64,000 nucleotides of DNA from Actinopolyspora lacussalsi (GCA_030803735.1 JAURUC010000001.1:1807501-1871500), one strand, 5' to 3'. Shown: positions 17,268 to 29,194, counted from the stretch's first letter. The notes: generated from the letters alone by a model not told the origin. Made by a program: numbers and translations.

Positions 17268-17507
17268 TCAGGAGGCACCCATCTTGATCAGCAAGCCGGT
17301 GCCGATTATGGAGATCACCCACAGCGCGATGACGAACAACGTCATCCTGTCCAGGTTCTTCTCCGCGACGCTGGACCCGGCCAGGCTCGACTGCATTCCG
17401 CCGCCGAACAGCGAGGAGAGCCCGCCGCCCTTGGCCCGGTGCAGCAGCACGAGCAGCACCAGCAGGATGCTGGTCAGCAGGACCATGATCTGCAACAAAA
17501 GTGTCAT
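17268..17507 (-). CDS. secG: Preprotein translocase subunit SecG
   Basis: 79 residues with two transmembrane helices (about 3-20 and 52-72) around the conserved cytoplasmic loop HRAKGGGLSSLFGGG. It is a small auxiliary subunit of the SecYEG channel. The start is MTLLLQIM at 17507, preceded by GAGGA; the longer frame from 17660 has no such site and is not SecG-like. It lies downstream of tpiA on the same strand (163-bp gap), as in many actinomycetes. Confidence 0.95.
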   Translation of the reverse strand: MTLLLQIMVLLTSILLVLLVLLHRAKGGGLSSLFGGGMQSSLAGSSVAEKNLDRMTLFVIALWVISIIGTGLLIKMGAS

Positions 17508-17670
17508 AACGTCCTCGTTCGCACCACGGTTCGTGACAAGCCTACCGAACCGACTCGCCGCCGTGGACCACCGTTGGCATCGTAGGCTCTCGAGTTGCAT
17601 CCGCCGGCTCGGTATTCCGCCGGGCGAGCCCGCACGAAAACCGACCGGACGAATTTCCACGGGAACGGGG

Positions 17671-18462
17671 TCAGGGTAGCGGCCCGCCCGCGGCCAGCGC
17701 GCTCATCTTCGCGAACTCGTCACCGTTGAGGCTGGCACCGCCGACCAGTGCGCCGTCCACGTCGTCCCGGCCGACCAGATCGGCGATGTTGCTGGACTTG
17801 ACCGAACCGCCGTAGAGCACGCGCACCTCCTCGGCGATCTCGGCGCCGTACTTGTCGGTCAGCGCGGCCCGCAGCGCCCCGCAGACCTCCTGGGCGTCCT
17901 CGGCGGTGGCCACCTTGCCGGTGCCGATCGCCCAGACCGGCTCGTAAGCGATCACCGCACGCCGCACCTGCTCCTGCTTGAGCCCCTTGAGGCCCTCGAT
18001 GAGCTGGTTCGTGCAGTACGAGACGTGATCGCCCGCCTCCCGCACGTCCGATCCCTCACCGACGCACAGGATCGGCGACATCTCGTGCTTGAGGACGGCG
18101 CGAACCTTGCGGTTGATCAGCTCGTCGGTCTCGCCGTGGTGCTCGCGGCGCTCCGAGTGGCCGACGACGACGTAGTCGCAGCCGAGCTTGGCCAGCATGG
18201 GGGCCGACACGTCACCGGTGTAGGCACCGGAGTCGTGCTGCGAAACGTCCTGCGCGCCGTGCCGCAGCAGCAGCTTGTCACCGTCGATCAGCGTCTGCAC
18301 ACTGCGCAGATCGGTGAACGGCGGGATCACGGCCACCTCGACCTTGTCGAAATACTTCTCCGGCAGGGCGAAGGCGATCTTCTGCACCAGCGCGATCGCT
18401 TCGAGGTGGTTGAGGTTCATCTTCCAGTTGCCCGCGAGCAGCGGCTGCCTGGACTTGCTCAT
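17671..18462 (-). CDS. tpiA: Triosephosphate isomerase
   Basis: 263 residues, normal length. It interconverts dihydroxyacetone phosphate and glyceraldehyde 3-phosphate in glycolysis. Active-site residues are all present: Lys14 in GNWKMN, His102 in VVGHSERR and Glu173 in [11 protein letters not shown], plus the phosphate-binding LYGGSVK near the C-terminus. Its ATG overlaps the pgk stop by 4 bp (ATGA), so it is translated from the pgk message. Confidence 0.98.
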   Translation of the reverse strand: MSKSRQPLLAGNWKMNLNHLEAIALVQKIAFALPEKYFDKVEVAVIPPFTDLRSVQTLIDGDKLLLRHGAQDVSQHDSGAYTGDVSAPMLAKLGCDYVVVGHSERREHHGETDELINRKVRAVLKHEMSPILCVGEGSDVREAGDHVSYCTNQLIEGLKGLKQEQVRRAVIAYEPVWAIGTGKVATAEDAQEVCGALRAALTDKYGAEIAEEVRVLYGGSVKSSNIADLVGRDDVDGALVGGASLNGDEFAKMSALAAGGPLP

Positions 18463-19661
18463 GCCCGGCCCTCCAGTACGGCCACTCCCGGCAGGTCCTT
18501 GCCCTCCAGGAACTCCAGCGAAGCCCCACCACCGGTGGAGATGTGCGAGAACCGCTGCTCGTCCAGTCCGAGCGTGCGAACCGCGGCGGCGGAGTCGCCG
18601 CCACCCACGACGCTGAACGAGTCGGAATCGGCGATGGCGCGCGCGACGCCCCTGGTTCCCTCGGCGAAGGCGGGGAACTCGAACACACCGGCGGGGCCGT
18701 TCCAGAACACCGTCGCGGCCGAGCCGAGGATCTCGGCGTAGCGCTCCACGGTACGCGGGCCGATGTCCAGGCCCTGCCAGCCCTGCGGGATGGCGTCGGA
18801 CGGCACGACCTGCGTGTTCGCGTCGGCGGCGAACCGGTCGGCGGCCACGATGTCGAGCGGCAGCACCAATTTGTCACCGTGCTCGTCGAGCAGCTGCTTC
18901 GTCGTGGCGATCTGGTCCTGCTGCAGCAGCGAGTCGCCCACCGAATTGCCCATGGCTGCGAGGAAGGTGTAGGCCATGCCGCCGCCGATGACCAACTGGT
19001 CCACCTTGGGCAGCAGCGCGTTGATGACGCCGAGCTTGTCGGAGACCTTGGAGCCGCCGAGCACCACCACGTAGGGCCTGCGCGGGTCGCCGGTCAGGGT
19101 GCGCAGCACCTCGACCTCGCTGAGCACCAGTCCACCGGCGTAGGAGGGCAGCCTGGTGGCGAGGTCGTAGACCGAGGCCTGCTTGCGGTGCACCACTCCG
19201 AAACCGTCCGAGACGAAGGCGGCGCCGGTTCCGACCAGCTCGACCAGAGCGTCGGCGAGTTGACCGCGCTCGGCGTCGTCCTTGCTGGTCTCGCGCGGGT
19301 CGAAGCGCACGTTCTGCAGTACCGCGACGCCGCCGTCGGCCAGTCCGCCGACCACCTGCTGCGCCGAGGTGCCGACCACGTCCTCGGCCAGCGCGACCTC
19401 GGATCCCAGCAGCTCACCGAGCCTGCGCGCCACCGGGGCGAGCGTGTAGCGGGAGTCCGGGGCACCGTCCGGCCTGCCGAGGTGCGCGGTGAGCACCACG
19501 CGGGCGCCAGCGCCGGTCAGCTTCTCGATCGTCGGCAGGGCGGCCCGGACCCGGCCGTCGTCGGTGATGGTTTCGCCGTCCAGCGGGACGTTCAGGTCGG
19601 CACGCACCAGGACGTACCTGCCCCGAACCCCCTCGCCGAGCAAGTCGTCGAGATTCTTCAA
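18459..19661 (-). CDS. pgk: Phosphoglycerate kinase
   Basis: 400 residues, full length. It transfers the acyl phosphate of 1,3-bisphosphoglycerate to ADP. Family landmarks are the N-terminal [23 protein letters not shown], the [11 protein letters not shown] hinge region and the nucleotide-binding [11 protein letters not shown], with [12 protein letters not shown] near the end. It is followed by tpiA with an ATGA overlap, and is separated from gap upstream by a strong hairpin, so it probably has its own promoter or depends on readthrough. Confidence 0.98.
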   Translation of the reverse strand: MKNLDDLLGEGVRGRYVLVRADLNVPLDGETITDDGRVRAALPTIEKLTGAGARVVLTAHLGRPDGAPDSRYTLAPVARRLGELLGSEVALAEDVVGTSAQQVVGGLADGGVAVLQNVRFDPRETSKDDAERGQLADALVELVGTGAAFVSDGFGVVHRKQASVYDLATRLPSYAGGLVLSEVEVLRTLTGDPRRPYVVVLGGSKVSDKLGVINALLPKVDQLVIGGGMAYTFLAAMGNSVGDSLLQQDQIATTKQLLDEHGDKLVLPLDIVAADRFAADANTQVVPSDAIPQGWQGLDIGPRTVERYAEILGSAATVFWNGPAGVFEFPAFAEGTRGVARAIADSDSFSVVGGGDSAAAVRTLGLDEQRFSHISTGGGASLEFLEGKDLPGVAVLEGRA

Positions 19662-19723
19662 GCCTGTTGCTCCTCGCCGGGAATCACAAGATGTGAGGGG
19701 TCACAAGGGGTGATGGGACAATT

Positions 19724-19752
19724 CGGCCCCCGGGCGGGTCGCCCGGGGGCCG
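19724..19752 (-). terminator. Strong hairpin after gap
   Basis: A perfect 13-bp inverted repeat (CGGCCCCCGGGCG, three-base loop) starting 8 bp past the gap stop codon, followed by AATTGTC on the minus strand. It should terminate or attenuate transcription between gap and pgk. Confidence 0.85.
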
Positions 19753-19760
19753 ATTGGAGA

Positions 19761-21337
<1,577 letters not shown>

Positions 21338-22354
21338 TCAGTCGTGCTGTTCCTCGCGCAGCATTCCGTCCACACCGGACTCCAAAAGTTCGGTGGTCAC
21401 CGCCGACTCGGTGTCGGGCAGGTTCAGCTCCCTGGCCCGTTTGTCGGCCATCGCCAGCAGTCGCCGGATCCGACCGGCCACGGCGTCCTTGGTCATCGGC
21501 GGATCGGCGAGCTGACCGAGCTCCTCCAACGACGCCTGCCGGTGCGCGAGCCGGAGCCTGCCCGCCACCATCAGGTGTTCCGGAACGGAGCTGCCGAGCA
21601 GCTCCAGGCCGCGTTCCACCCGCGCGGCCGAGGCCACGGCGGCACGCGCGGAGCGCCGCAGGTTGGCGTCGTCGAAATTGGCCAGTCGGTTGGCCGTGGC
21701 GCGCACCTCGCGGCGCACTCGCCGCTCCTCCCAGGTCATCACGCTGTTGTGCGCGCCGAGTCGGGTGAGCAGCGCCCCGATGGCGTCGCCGTCGCGGACC
21801 ACGACCCGGTCGGTGCCGCGCACCTCGCGGGAGCGCGCCTGGACCTCGAGTCGACGGGCCGCCCCGACCAGTGCCAACGCGGCCTCCGGGCCGGGGCAGG
21901 TGACCTCCATCGCCGAGGAGCGGCCGGGCTCGGTCAGCGAGCCGTGCGCCAGGAACGCACCCCGCCAGGCGGACTCCGCGTCGCACACGCCGCCCGAGAC
22001 CACGTGCGAGGGCAGTCCCCGCACCGGGCGGCCGCGCGGGTCGAGCAACCCGGTCTGCCGGGCCAGTCCTTCACCGTCGCGAACGACACGCACCACGTAG
22101 CGGGTTCCCTTGCGGAGTCCACCGGAGGTGATCACGTGCACATCGGAGTGATAGCCGTAGAGCTCGTGCAGCTCGCGCCGCAACCTGCGCGCGGTGGAGC
22201 CGGAGTCGAGTTCGGCCTCCACCACCACACGCCCGCCGACGAGGTGCAGCCCGCCCGCGAAACGCAGCAGCGAGGACACCTCGGCTCTGCGGCAGCACGC
22301 CTTGGTCGTCGGCAACCTGCTCAGTTCGTCTTTGACCGCCGCGGTCATAGCCAC
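21338..22354 (-). CDS. whiA: Sporulation/division regulator WhiA
   Basis: 338 residues. WhiA activates developmental and division genes with WhiB in sporulating actinomycetes. The start [14 protein letters not shown], the LAGLIDADG-like N-terminal domain ([24 protein letters not shown]) and the C-terminal helix-turn-helix ([25 protein letters not shown], about 280-304) all match the family. Its start overlaps the yvcK stop by 10 bp. The rapZ-yvcK-whiA cluster is conserved across Gram-positives, and presence of WhiA supports a mycelial actinomycete. Confidence 0.97.
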   Translation of the reverse strand: MAMTAAVKDELSRLPTTKACCRRAEVSSLLRFAGGLHLVGGRVVVEAELDSGSTARRLRRELHELYGYHSDVHVITSGGLRKGTRYVVRVVRDGEGLARQTGLLDPRGRPVRGLPSHVVSGGVCDAESAWRGAFLAHGSLTEPGRSSAMEVTCPGPEAALALVGAARRLEVQARSREVRGTDRVVVRDGDAIGALLTRLGAHNSVMTWEERRVRREVRATANRLANFDDANLRRSARAAVASAARVERGLELLGSSVPEHLMVAGRLRLAHRQASLEELGQLADPPMTKDAVAGRIRRLLAMADKRARELNLPDTESAVTTELLESGVDGMLREEQHD

Positions 22355-23343
22355 CGGTCCGTCCTCCTCTCCAGTGCGGCTTTCAGACTCGCCGCGAGAG
22401 CATCCGGTTCGTGTTTCGCCGAACCGGGTGCGGCAGCGACTCGATCAAGCAAAGTCTGCGCACCAAGTCCGGTTGCCGCAGCACGAAGCCGATCGGGCGT
22501 CGGTACCGCTTCCGAATCGGCCAATACCGCGTCTACCCGCAGTTTTGGCTCGTGTTCGGAGATCACGTCCAGATGTTGTTCCGGTGAGAAGTCCGCTGTT
22601 TCACCCGGTTGCGGGACAAGATTGAGTACCACGATCCGCTGAGCAGAAGTGTTGACCAAGGCGTCGCGCAGCTCGGGAACCAGCAGGTGCGGCAGCACGC
22701 TGGTGAACCAGGAACCGGGTCCCAGCAGCACCACGTCGGCGTCCAGCACCGCACGAACCGCCTCGGGAGCGGCACGCGGTTCGTGCGGCTGCCCGTTGAC
22801 CGCGTTGAGCCGCACCCGGCGTACCCGGCCCGGAGTACTGGCGATGGCCACCTGCCCCCGGATCGTGCGCACCGCGGTGAGATCCTCGTCCAACCCGGTG
22901 ACATCCGCCTCCATGTCCAACGGCTCCGCGGACATGGGCAGCACGCGCCCCTGGACATCCAGCAGTCGGCACGCCTCGTCCAGCACTGCTATCGGATCGC
23001 CCAGCACGTCCAACAACCCCGCGAACAGCAGATTGCCGACCGCGTGCCCCGCCAGCGCGCCGTTGCCACCGAAGCGGTGCTCGAACAGCCGCGCCCAGGT
23101 GTGACCCGTCCCCGAGTCGGCCGCCAGCGCCGACAGCGCCTTGCGGAGATCACCCGGTGGCAGCATGCCGAGCTCACGACGCAACCTTCCCGAGGAACCA
23201 CCGTCATCGGCGACGGTCACCACGGCAGTGATGTCGGTGGTTATCCGCCGCAACGCGGCGAGGCTCACCTGCAGCCCCCGTCCTCCCCCGAGGGCGACGG
23301 CTCGCGGCCGATCCGGCCACGTGGTCGTATCACTGGTCTCCAC
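22345..23343 (-). CDS. yvcK: YvcK/CofD-like gluconeogenesis factor
   Basis: 332 residues, a Rossmann-like protein related to CofD. YvcK binds UDP-sugars and affects cell-wall metabolism and gluconeogenic growth. The glycine-rich [12 protein letters not shown], the [16 protein letters not shown] box, the GHAVGNLL segment and [18 protein letters not shown] are diagnostic. GTG 23343 is selected for its AGGGAG site; the longer frame to 23427 has no support. It overlaps whiA by 10 bp, so the two are co-translated. Confidence 0.95.
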   Translation of the reverse strand: METSDTTTWPDRPRAVALGGGRGLQVSLAALRRITTDITAVVTVADDGGSSGRLRRELGMLPPGDLRKALSALAADSGTGHTWARLFEHRFGGNGALAGHAVGNLLFAGLLDVLGDPIAVLDEACRLLDVQGRVLPMSAEPLDMEADVTGLDEDLTAVRTIRGQVAIASTPGRVRRVRLNAVNGQPHEPRAAPEAVRAVLDADVVLLGPGSWFTSVLPHLLVPELRDALVNTSAQRIVVLNLVPQPGETADFSPEQHLDVISEHEPKLRVDAVLADSEAVPTPDRLRAAATGLGAQTLLDRVAAAPGSAKHEPDALAASLKAALERRTDRWL

Positions 23344-23443
23344 GCTGCTCCCTTCACAAACTCGGGCGGACCGATCGGGAACCCGGTAGCGCGCCGGGTT
23401 CGCGGGCCACGCCGAGCACTTCACCACGGGTCACGATCGGGCG

Positions 23444-23473
23444 ACACACGAGACAGCTACACACGAGACAGTG
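23444..23473. repeat. Two tandem 15-bp repeats between rapZ and yvcK
   Basis: ACACACGAGACAG occurs at 23444 and 23459, an exact 15-bp period, about 100 bp upstream of yvcK in the 226-bp gap after rapZ. It is a possible regulator site or simple duplication. Confidence 0.5.
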
Positions 23474-23569
23474 AGGTGTGACGTGCTCATCGCCCGGGAC
23501 GTGGCGATCCCCGAAACGTCCCCGGCCCCGAACGGGCCGGGAAGCCGGGAGGCGACCGCGGTGGGACGC

Positions 23570-24448
23570 TCACTCGCGTCCCAGATCACGGTGCACCGTC
23601 TTGACGGTCATCCCGTCGTCGTCGGAAAGTCGTCGGGCCAGCTCCTCGGTGAGCACCACGCTGCGGTGCTTGCCGCCGGTGCAGCCCATCGCCAGGGTCA
23701 GGTAGCGCTTGCCCTCGCGCTGGTAGCCGGTCCCCACCAGCCGCAACAACCGCTGGTAGTTGTCGAGGAACTCCTCGGCCCCCTCCTGCCCCAGCACGTA
23801 GTTGCGCACCTCGTCGTCGTTGCCGTTGAACTCACGCAACTCCGGTATCCAGAACGGGTTGGGCAGGAACCGGCAATCCATGACCAGATCGGCGTCCATC
23901 GGCAGGCCGTACTTGTAACCGAAGGACAGCACGGTCACCTGCGTTCTGGTCCCCGCCTCGGTGCCGAACGCGTCCTCGATCTTGGTCCGCAGCTGGTGCA
24001 CCGACAACCCCGTGGTGTCCAGCACGAGATCGGCCTCGGCACGGAGCTTGGACAGCAGCGAACGCTCGGCGGCGATGCCGTCGGCGAGTCTGCCCTGACC
24101 CTGCAGCGGATGACCGCGCCGGACCTGTTCGAACCGGCGGACCAGCACCTCGTCGGTGGCTTCGAGGAACAGCACTTTCGGCTTGTAGCCCCGCGCGTCG
24201 AGATCCTTGATCACCGAACCGAGATCCTCGGTGAACGCCCGGCTGCGGACGTCCATGACCACGGCCACCCGGGTTATGGCGTCGCTGGAACGCGCACCGA
24301 GTTCGACCATGGTCGAGATCAGTTCGGGTGGCAGGTTGTCCACCACGAACCAGCCCAGATCCTCCAGGCACTTCGCGGCGGTGCTGCGGCCCGCCCCGGA
24401 CAAGCCGCTGACGACCGCCACCTCGATGCCGCCGTGTTCTTCGGTCAC
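23570..24448 (-). CDS. rapZ: RapZ/YvcJ nucleotide-binding protein
   Basis: 292 residues, a P-loop protein. In E. coli RapZ guides the GlmZ small RNA to decay; in Gram-positives the family hydrolyses nucleotides and its target is less clear. Walker A is SGLSGAGRST (14-23); VVDNLPPELI, VMDVRSR and the C-terminal AMGCTGGKHRSV, typical of the family, are present. It starts 3 bp after the uvrC stop, so uvrC-rapZ is one transcript. Confidence 0.96.
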   Translation of the reverse strand: MTEEHGGIEVAVVSGLSGAGRSTAAKCLEDLGWFVVDNLPPELISTMVELGARSSDAITRVAVVMDVRSRAFTEDLGSVIKDLDARGYKPKVLFLEATDEVLVRRFEQVRRGHPLQGQGRLADGIAAERSLLSKLRAEADLVLDTTGLSVHQLRTKIEDAFGTEAGTRTQVTVLSFGYKYGLPMDADLVMDCRFLPNPFWIPELREFNGNDDEVRNYVLGQEGAEEFLDNYQRLLRLVGTGYQREGKRYLTLAMGCTGGKHRSVVLTEELARRLSDDDGMTVKTVHRDLGRE

Positions 24449-24451
24449 TGT

Positions 24452-26788
24452 TCAACCCCCTGCGGTACCGTCGCCGTCCCTCGTGGCGTCCGATCCGGAT
24501 CTCCGGACGCCGTCCGTCGGTTCCGCGACGGTGCTGGAAATGTTCCTTCCCTGTGAGCCGTCGAGATCCGACGACTCGTCCACCTTCCCCGTGGACCCGG
24601 TTCCGGTGGCTTCGTTCACCGCGGTTTCGGCCCCCGATACATCCGATCCCGCTACATCCGCCCCCGCCGCGTCCGACGCGGCTCCGGTCCCCGCCGCACC
24701 GGACAACGCGCCGTGCACCGCCTCGGCCGTTCGCCTGCCGAAACCCGGTACGGCGCTGATCTCCTCGATCGTGGCAGCCCGGATCTTGCGCAGCGAGCCG
24801 AAGTGCTTGAGCAACGCCTTCTTCTTGACCTGCCCCAACCCCGGCACGGCGTCCAGCTCGGAGTCGGTCATCCGCTTGGAGCGCTGCTTGCGGTGGTAGG
24901 CGACCGCGAAGCGGTGCGCCTCGTCCCGGACCCGCTGCAGCAGGTAGAGCGCCTCGCTGGTGCGGGAGAGGACCAGCGGCTCCGGTTCGGCGGGCAGCCA
25001 CACCTCCTCCAGGCGTTTGGCCAGTCCGATGACGGCGACATCGGTGATACCGAGCTCGGCCAGCTCGTCGGCGGCGGCGTTGACCTGCGGCGCCCCACCG
25101 TCGACCACCAGCAGGTTGGGCGGGTAGGCGAACTTGCGCGGCCTGCCGGTCTCGGAATCCACTCCCGGTGGCTGCTCGCTCCCGGCGGAATCGAGCTCCT
25201 CGCTCTCCCCCGTGCCGTCGCTCTCCCCGATGCCGTGACCGGCCTGGGCACCGTCGCTCGCCTCGACCGAGCCGGTGCCCGGGAGAGAGCCGGCGTCCGC
25301 GACAGGGCCCGCGTCCACGGCCTCCGCCGCGGAGCCGGGCCCCTGCTCGGACTGTTCGGCGCCGGTCTCGCGCAGGTACCGGTTGAACCTGCGCCGAACC
25401 ACCTCGGCCATGGCGGCGGTGTCCCCGCCGTCTCCGCCACCCCGCACGGAGAACCGACGGTACTCGGACTTGCGCGCCACCCCGTCCTCGAAGACGACCA
25501 GTGAGGCGACCACATCGCTGCCCTGCACGTGGCTGACGTCCACGCACTCGATCCGCAGCGGCGCGCTGTCCAGCCCGAGCGACTCCTGCAGCTCCTGCAA
25601 CGCGGCCGATCGGGCGCTGATGTCACCCGCCCTGCGCAACTTGTACTGCTTGAACGCCTCCTGCGCGTTGGCGCGCACCGTCTCCAACAACGTTCGCTTG
25701 TCACCCCGCTGCGGGACGCGCAGTCCGACCTTGCTGCCGCGCAGCCTGCCGAGCCACTGCGCCACCGCCTCGGAGTCCTCCGGCAGCTCGGGGACCAGCA
25801 CCTCGCGGGGCACCGGGGTCCCGCCCGCGTCCGCCTGGTCGGCCAGCGCGGCCTGCTCGCCGTAGAACTGGGTGAGGAACTGTTCGACCAACTCGGGAGT
25901 CTCGGTGCGCTCCGCCTTGTCGATGACCCAGCCGCGCTGGCCGCGCACCCGACCGCCACGCACGTGGAAGACCTGCACCGCGGCGGCGAGCTCGTCCTCG
26001 GCGAAGGCCGCCACATCGGCGTCGGTGCCGTCCCCGAGCACCACGGCCTGCTTCTCCATCGCACGGCGCAACGCCTCCAGGTCGTCGCGCAGCCTGGCGG
26101 CACGCTCGAAGTCCAGCTGCTCGGATGCCTGCTCCATCCGCTCCCGCAGCCTGCGCGTGATCGCGTCGGTGCGGCCGGACAGGAAATCGCAGAACTCGTC
26201 CACGATGCGGCGGTGCTCATCGGCCTCCACCCTGCCCACGCAGGGAGCCGAGCACTTGTCGATGTAGCCGAGCAGGCAGGGCCTGCCCATCTGGGCGTGG
26301 CGCTTGAACACGTTGTTGGAGCAGGTGCGGGCGGGAAACACCCGCAGCAGCGTGTCGAGGGTGTCGCGGATCGCCCAGGCGTGCGCGTAGGGCCCGAAGT
26401 AGCGCACGCCCTTGCGCCGGGGACCGCGGTAGACGTGCAGCCGGGGGAACTCCTCGTGCAGCGTGACCGCCAGCACCGGGTAGGACTTGTCGTCGCGGTA
26501 ACGGACGTTGAAGCGGGGGTCGAACTCCTTGATCCAGGAGTACTCCAGCTGCAGCGCCTCCACCTCGGTGTTGACCACGGTCCAGTGCACCCCGGTGGCG
26601 GTGGTCACCATCTGGCGGGTGCGCGGATGCAGCGCGGAGAGATCGGCGAAGTAGTTGGAGAGCCTGCTGCGCAGACTCTTCGCCTTGCCGACGTAGATCA
26701 CGCGGCCATCGCCGTCGTGGAAGCGGTACACACCCGGGGAGTCCGGGATGGTTCCGGGAGCTGGTCGGTAGGTGGACGGATCGGCCAC
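24452..26788 (-). CDS. uvrC: Excinuclease ABC subunit C with extra acidic segments
   Basis: 778 residues, longer than the usual 600-690. UvrC makes both incisions in nucleotide excision repair. GIY-YIG nuclease (SPGVYRF at 17 to about 95), the conserved cysteine region 156-183, UVR motif (about 215-245), RNase H-like domain (410-640) and tandem helix-hairpin-helix (about 643-696) are intact. Two additions stand out: a segment of about 70 residues rich in Gly, Ser, Glu and Asp (477-547) inside the RNase H-like half, just before [13 protein letters not shown], and an 80-residue Ala/Gly/Asp-rich tail after the last hairpin. Both may be surface adaptations to salt. It is the first gene of uvrC-rapZ-yvcK-whiA. 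Confidence 0.96.
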   Translation of the reverse strand: MADPSTYRPAPGTIPDSPGVYRFHDGDGRVIYVGKAKSLRSRLSNYFADLSALHPRTRQMVTTATGVHWTVVNTEVEALQLEYSWIKEFDPRFNVRYRDDKSYPVLAVTLHEEFPRLHVYRGPRRKGVRYFGPYAHAWAIRDTLDTLLRVFPARTCSNNVFKRHAQMGRPCLLGYIDKCSAPCVGRVEADEHRRIVDEFCDFLSGRTDAITRRLRERMEQASEQLDFERAARLRDDLEALRRAMEKQAVVLGDGTDADVAAFAEDELAAAVQVFHVRGGRVRGQRGWVIDKAERTETPELVEQFLTQFYGEQAALADQADAGGTPVPREVLVPELPEDSEAVAQWLGRLRGSKVGLRVPQRGDKRTLLETVRANAQEAFKQYKLRRAGDISARSAALQELQESLGLDSAPLRIECVDVSHVQGSDVVASLVVFEDGVARKSEYRRFSVRGGGDGGDTAAMAEVVRRRFNRYLRETGAEQSEQGPGSAAEAVDAGPVADAGSLPGTGSVEASDGAQAGHGIGESDGTGESEELDSAGSEQPPGVDSETGRPRKFAYPPNLLVVDGGAPQVNAAADELAELGITDVAVIGLAKRLEEVWLPAEPEPLVLSRTSEALYLLQRVRDEAHRFAVAYHRKQRSKRMTDSELDAVPGLGQVKKKALLKHFGSLRKIRAATIEEISAVPGFGRRTAEAVHGALSGAAGTGAASDAAGADVAGSDVSGAETAVNEATGTGSTGKVDESSDLDGSQGRNISSTVAEPTDGVRRSGSDATRDGDGTAGG

Positions 26789-26872
26789 GCCCCCAGCCTA
26801 CGTGCGCTCACCACCCTCTTGACCAAGCCGGTAGGAGAATCCACAGCGGTACTCGTGCCGCGTGGTCGGTTG

Positions 26873-26895
26873 GCCGGCACGTGAGTCGGCGCCTT
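26873..26895 (+). repeat. Junction repeat, copy B
   Basis: Identical over 23 bp to 4700-4722. It abuts the 3' break of the recombinase fragment at 26896, so the repeat may mark an insertion or deletion point. Confidence 0.75.
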
Positions 26896-26964
26896 ACCGC
26901 GTTGGGCGGTGAGTTCTTGTCCGTCGGTGGAGCAGCGGGCGTAGCCGACCAGAGCGCCGGACAT
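26896..26964 (-). pseudogene. Serine recombinase/resolvase N-terminal fragment
   Basis: The first 23 residues read MSGALVGYARCSTDGQELTA then QRG, the hallmark start of Pin/resolvase-type serine recombinases (consensus VGYARVSTDGQ.L..QR). The catalytic Ser is the S of CSTDGQ. Similarity stops at the junction repeat, after which the frame reads unrelated sequence to 26698. It is a small relic of a mobile element, not a working gene. Confidence 0.7.
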
Positions 26965-27296
26965 GCTCGGCAGCGTGACGGTTGCCTACCCACCTCCCTC
27001 TCAGAGAGTCACCATACTGGGTTACTGAGACAGCCCTGGTCAGAGGAACGCCAGCTCGTGACTTCGTCTCGTGTCCGTGTCGGCCCGGGGGCGCTGTCTC
27101 GGGGGGTCCGCTCTCGGACGAGCCGTGACGGTCGAGACCCACGAACCTGGATCGAGGGCGGCCCACTCTTGGGAGGGTGAGGAGGCAGTCCTGAACACTG
27201 CCCCGCCCAGGAAGGAAGAGCAGACGCGTGACCCTCAGTCGACCAACGCGCACGTTATCGGCGCATCCCAGAAGGATGGGCTGGTTATCCTAAGGC

Positions 27297-27722
27297 TCAG
27301 CCGCCCACGGGATCGGCGTCGACGCGAGACGGTCCGAACGCCTTCGCCAGCAGCGTCGACAGCTGCTCGCACTCGGCCTCGGTCAGCCGGGCGACCCCCT
27401 CGGACGGCAGGCTGAACCGCCCCTCGATGTCCCGGATGACCTCGACACCGGCTTCGGTGATCGACACCCGGCGGGTGCGGCGATCGTCGGGGTCGGGCTG
27501 CCGGACAACCAGACAACGCGACTCAAGACGAGCCACCATCTGGGAGACGTTGGACGCGTCGCAGACGAGCTCGACCGCGAGCTCACCCATCGTGCGGCTC
27601 TCCCGCCTGAGCTGTACCAATAGGCATGCCTGCGGTCCACTGAGTCCGGCGGGGTGGGCGGCGCGCTCGAACGCCGCCTCGTAGGCGTACACGAAGTCGT
27701 AAAGCTGGTCCTCAAGCGCCAC
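27297..27722 (-). CDS. MarR-family transcriptional regulator
   Basis: 141 residues. It has a winged helix-turn-helix: LSGPQACLLVQLRRESRTMGELAVEL then the recognition helix DASNVSQMVARLESRCLVVRQPDPDDRRTRRV, with the classic DDRR wing. MarR dimers bind palindromes and are released by small aromatics or oxidants. The GTG start at 27722 has only a weak ribosome site. It is divergent from an NmrA-like oxidoreductase gene, with a short palindrome between, the usual arrangement of a regulator and its target. Confidence 0.92.
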   Translation of the reverse strand: MALEDQLYDFVYAYEAAFERAAHPAGLSGPQACLLVQLRRESRTMGELAVELVCDASNVSQMVARLESRCLVVRQPDPDDRRTRRVSITEAGVEVIRDIEGRFSLPSEGVARLTEAECEQLSTLLAKAFGPSRVDADPVGG

Positions 27723-27736
27723 TACGTCAGGGTACT

Positions 27737-27747
27737 TGATTCAATCA
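27737..27747. promoter_or_regulatory. Candidate MarR operator
   Basis: TGATTCAATCA is an 11-bp palindrome 15 bp upstream of the marR start codon. The half-motif CTTGATTC recurs at 27757-27764, and ATGCTT occurs three times up to 27783. The position fits divergent control of both genes. Assignment to this regulator is inference. Confidence 0.5.
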
Positions 27748-27832
27748 CGCAAGATGCTTGATTCCCTCATGCTTTGATGCTTACATGGACACGGTTGTTC
27801 CTTTATTCGCTCAAGCACCAGGGAGTCCCACC

Positions 27833-28663
27833 ATGCCCCGTGTCCTCATCACCGGCGTCCGCGGTAAGACCGGTGCTCCGCTCGCCCGGCTACTCACCGC
27901 TCACGACGACGTCGAGGTGCTCGGCGGCAGCTCTGACCCGTCGTCCGTCGACCTCCCCGGCGTACGCCCGACGGCGTTCTCGTGGGACGACCAGGACGGC
28001 TGGCCGGCAGCCACCGACGGTGTCGACGCCATCTACGTCGTCCGCCCCGATCGCGAGGACGCGCCCCAACTCGTGGCCGATCTGCTGCGGAAGACGGCGG
28101 CGCACACCCGTGTCGTGCTGCTCTCGGAGCAGAACGCCGACTCGTTCGCGCCCGGCACTTGGGCGCCCGAGGTCGAGCGGGCGGTCCGTGAAAGCGGCCG
28201 CAGCTGGTCGATCCTCCGCCCGGGCTGGTTCGCCCAGGTCTTTACCGACGATCGCTATCTGCGCGCCGACGTGGCCGTCGGGCGACTGCCGTTCCCGGCA
28301 GGCGGCGCCGCCCTGGCCTGGATCGACACCCGTGACATCGCAGCCGTCGCCGAACGAGCCCTGCTCGACGACGGGCTCGCCGGCACGGTCCACGAACTGT
28401 CCGGGCGCCAGGCCCTCACCCTGCCCCAGACCGCCGCGGCCCTGTCCGAGGTGCTGGAACGACCCATCGAACACCTCGAGGTAACGATCGAGGACGCCGT
28501 GGCCGGCGTCGACGGCTTCGAGCGCTGGGAGTTCGCCACGACGTACGAGCGGGTACAGGCCGGGGTATACGCCGTCACCGACGGCGTGGAACGAGTCACA
28601 GGGCGGCCGGCCCGCTCGTTTCACGAGTTCCTGGCGGAGCATCGCGTCGAGCTGGGAGCGTAG
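27833..28663 (+). CDS. NmrA-like NAD(P)-binding oxidoreductase
   Basis: 276 residues, atypical short-chain dehydrogenase fold. N-terminal VLITGVRGKTGAPLARLL is the dinucleotide-binding loop, and the central RSWSILRPGWFAQVF and AWIDTRDIAAVAERAL are typical of NmrA/quinone-oxidoreductase (QorB)-like proteins. Substrate unknown; relatives act on quinones or sense NADP redox state. ATG 27833 has GGGAG upstream; the frame from 27758 has none. Probably repressed by the divergent MarR protein. Confidence 0.9.
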   Translation: MPRVLITGVRGKTGAPLARLLTAHDDVEVLGGSSDPSSVDLPGVRPTAFSWDDQDGWPAATDGVDAIYVVRPDREDAPQLVADLLRKTAAHTRVVLLSEQNADSFAPGTWAPEVERAVRESGRSWSILRPGWFAQVFTDDRYLRADVAVGRLPFPAGGAALAWIDTRDIAAVAERALLDDGLAGTVHELSGRQALTLPQTAAALSEVLERPIEHLEVTIEDAVAGVDGFERWEFATTYERVQAGVYAVTDGVERVTGRPARSFHEFLAEHRVELGA

Positions 28664-28727
28664 CCCATCGAAGACGCCGTGGACTGACCGATGCGTACCC
28701 GGCCCTCTTCCGGCCCGAAGATCGCCG

Positions 28728-28970
28728 ACCGTGCCGACCCGTGAACGTGAGGCACCACCCTCCTGGGCCCAAGGTCTGTCCGACAACGAGATCGCCGAGC
28801 GGCTGTTCCTGTTCGAAGGACCGTCGACGGTACGTCACGATCCCGTGCAAACTGGACGTGCGAAACTGCGTCGAGATAGACGGTGCTCGACGAGCACGAC
28901 CGTGTTCAGCACCGGCCCGAGCGCGCCGAGCTGGTTCTCCTGGCCTTTCCGACAGGGGTCATACAGCTGG
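28728..28970 (+). pseudogene. Decayed LuxR-type DNA-binding domain
   Basis: One frame reads PTREREAPPSWAQGLSDNEI then AERLFL and STVRH, matching the start of a LuxR/NarL helix-turn-helix (TPREREVL..VA.GLSN.EIA..LF.S..TVK.H). The next part, KLDVRN.VE, is in another frame and a third holds ELVLLAFPTGVI, matching the domain end. At least two frameshifts and the absence of a receiver domain indicate a dead remnant of a response regulator. Confidence 0.65.
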
Positions 28971-29194
28971 CCGCGTTTGCCGTGAAAGCTCCTCCGAGCC
29001 AGCGCGTGGCGGGACTTTGGGTGTGGATGCGGCGCCTCGGGTGATACGCATCAGTTCCGAGGCCCTCATCGCCCCTATGGACAGCGAGCCGGCCACACGC
29101 AGCAGATCGGGCCAGTTCCACCGGATCAACTTCTCACGCCGCTTCCCCAGACCCCGACATCCGGCTCGACGCCCGCGCCGCCCACCGGATCGGG

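Larger units (their letters stand above)
26789..27296. other. 508-bp region with junction repeat and recombinase remnant
   Basis: It lies between the uvrC start and the marR stop. It holds junction repeat copy B and a truncated serine-recombinase start, described separately. From about 26990 to 27296 I see no gene and no recognisable repeat. The region marks the left border of an accessory pocket extending to about 31.1 kb. Confidence 0.5.

Noticed and set aside
26808..26993. Small minus-strand frame overlapping the recombinase fragment
   Set aside because: It is a shadow of the recombinase frame; only the frame starting at 26964 gives the VGYAR.STDGQ motif.
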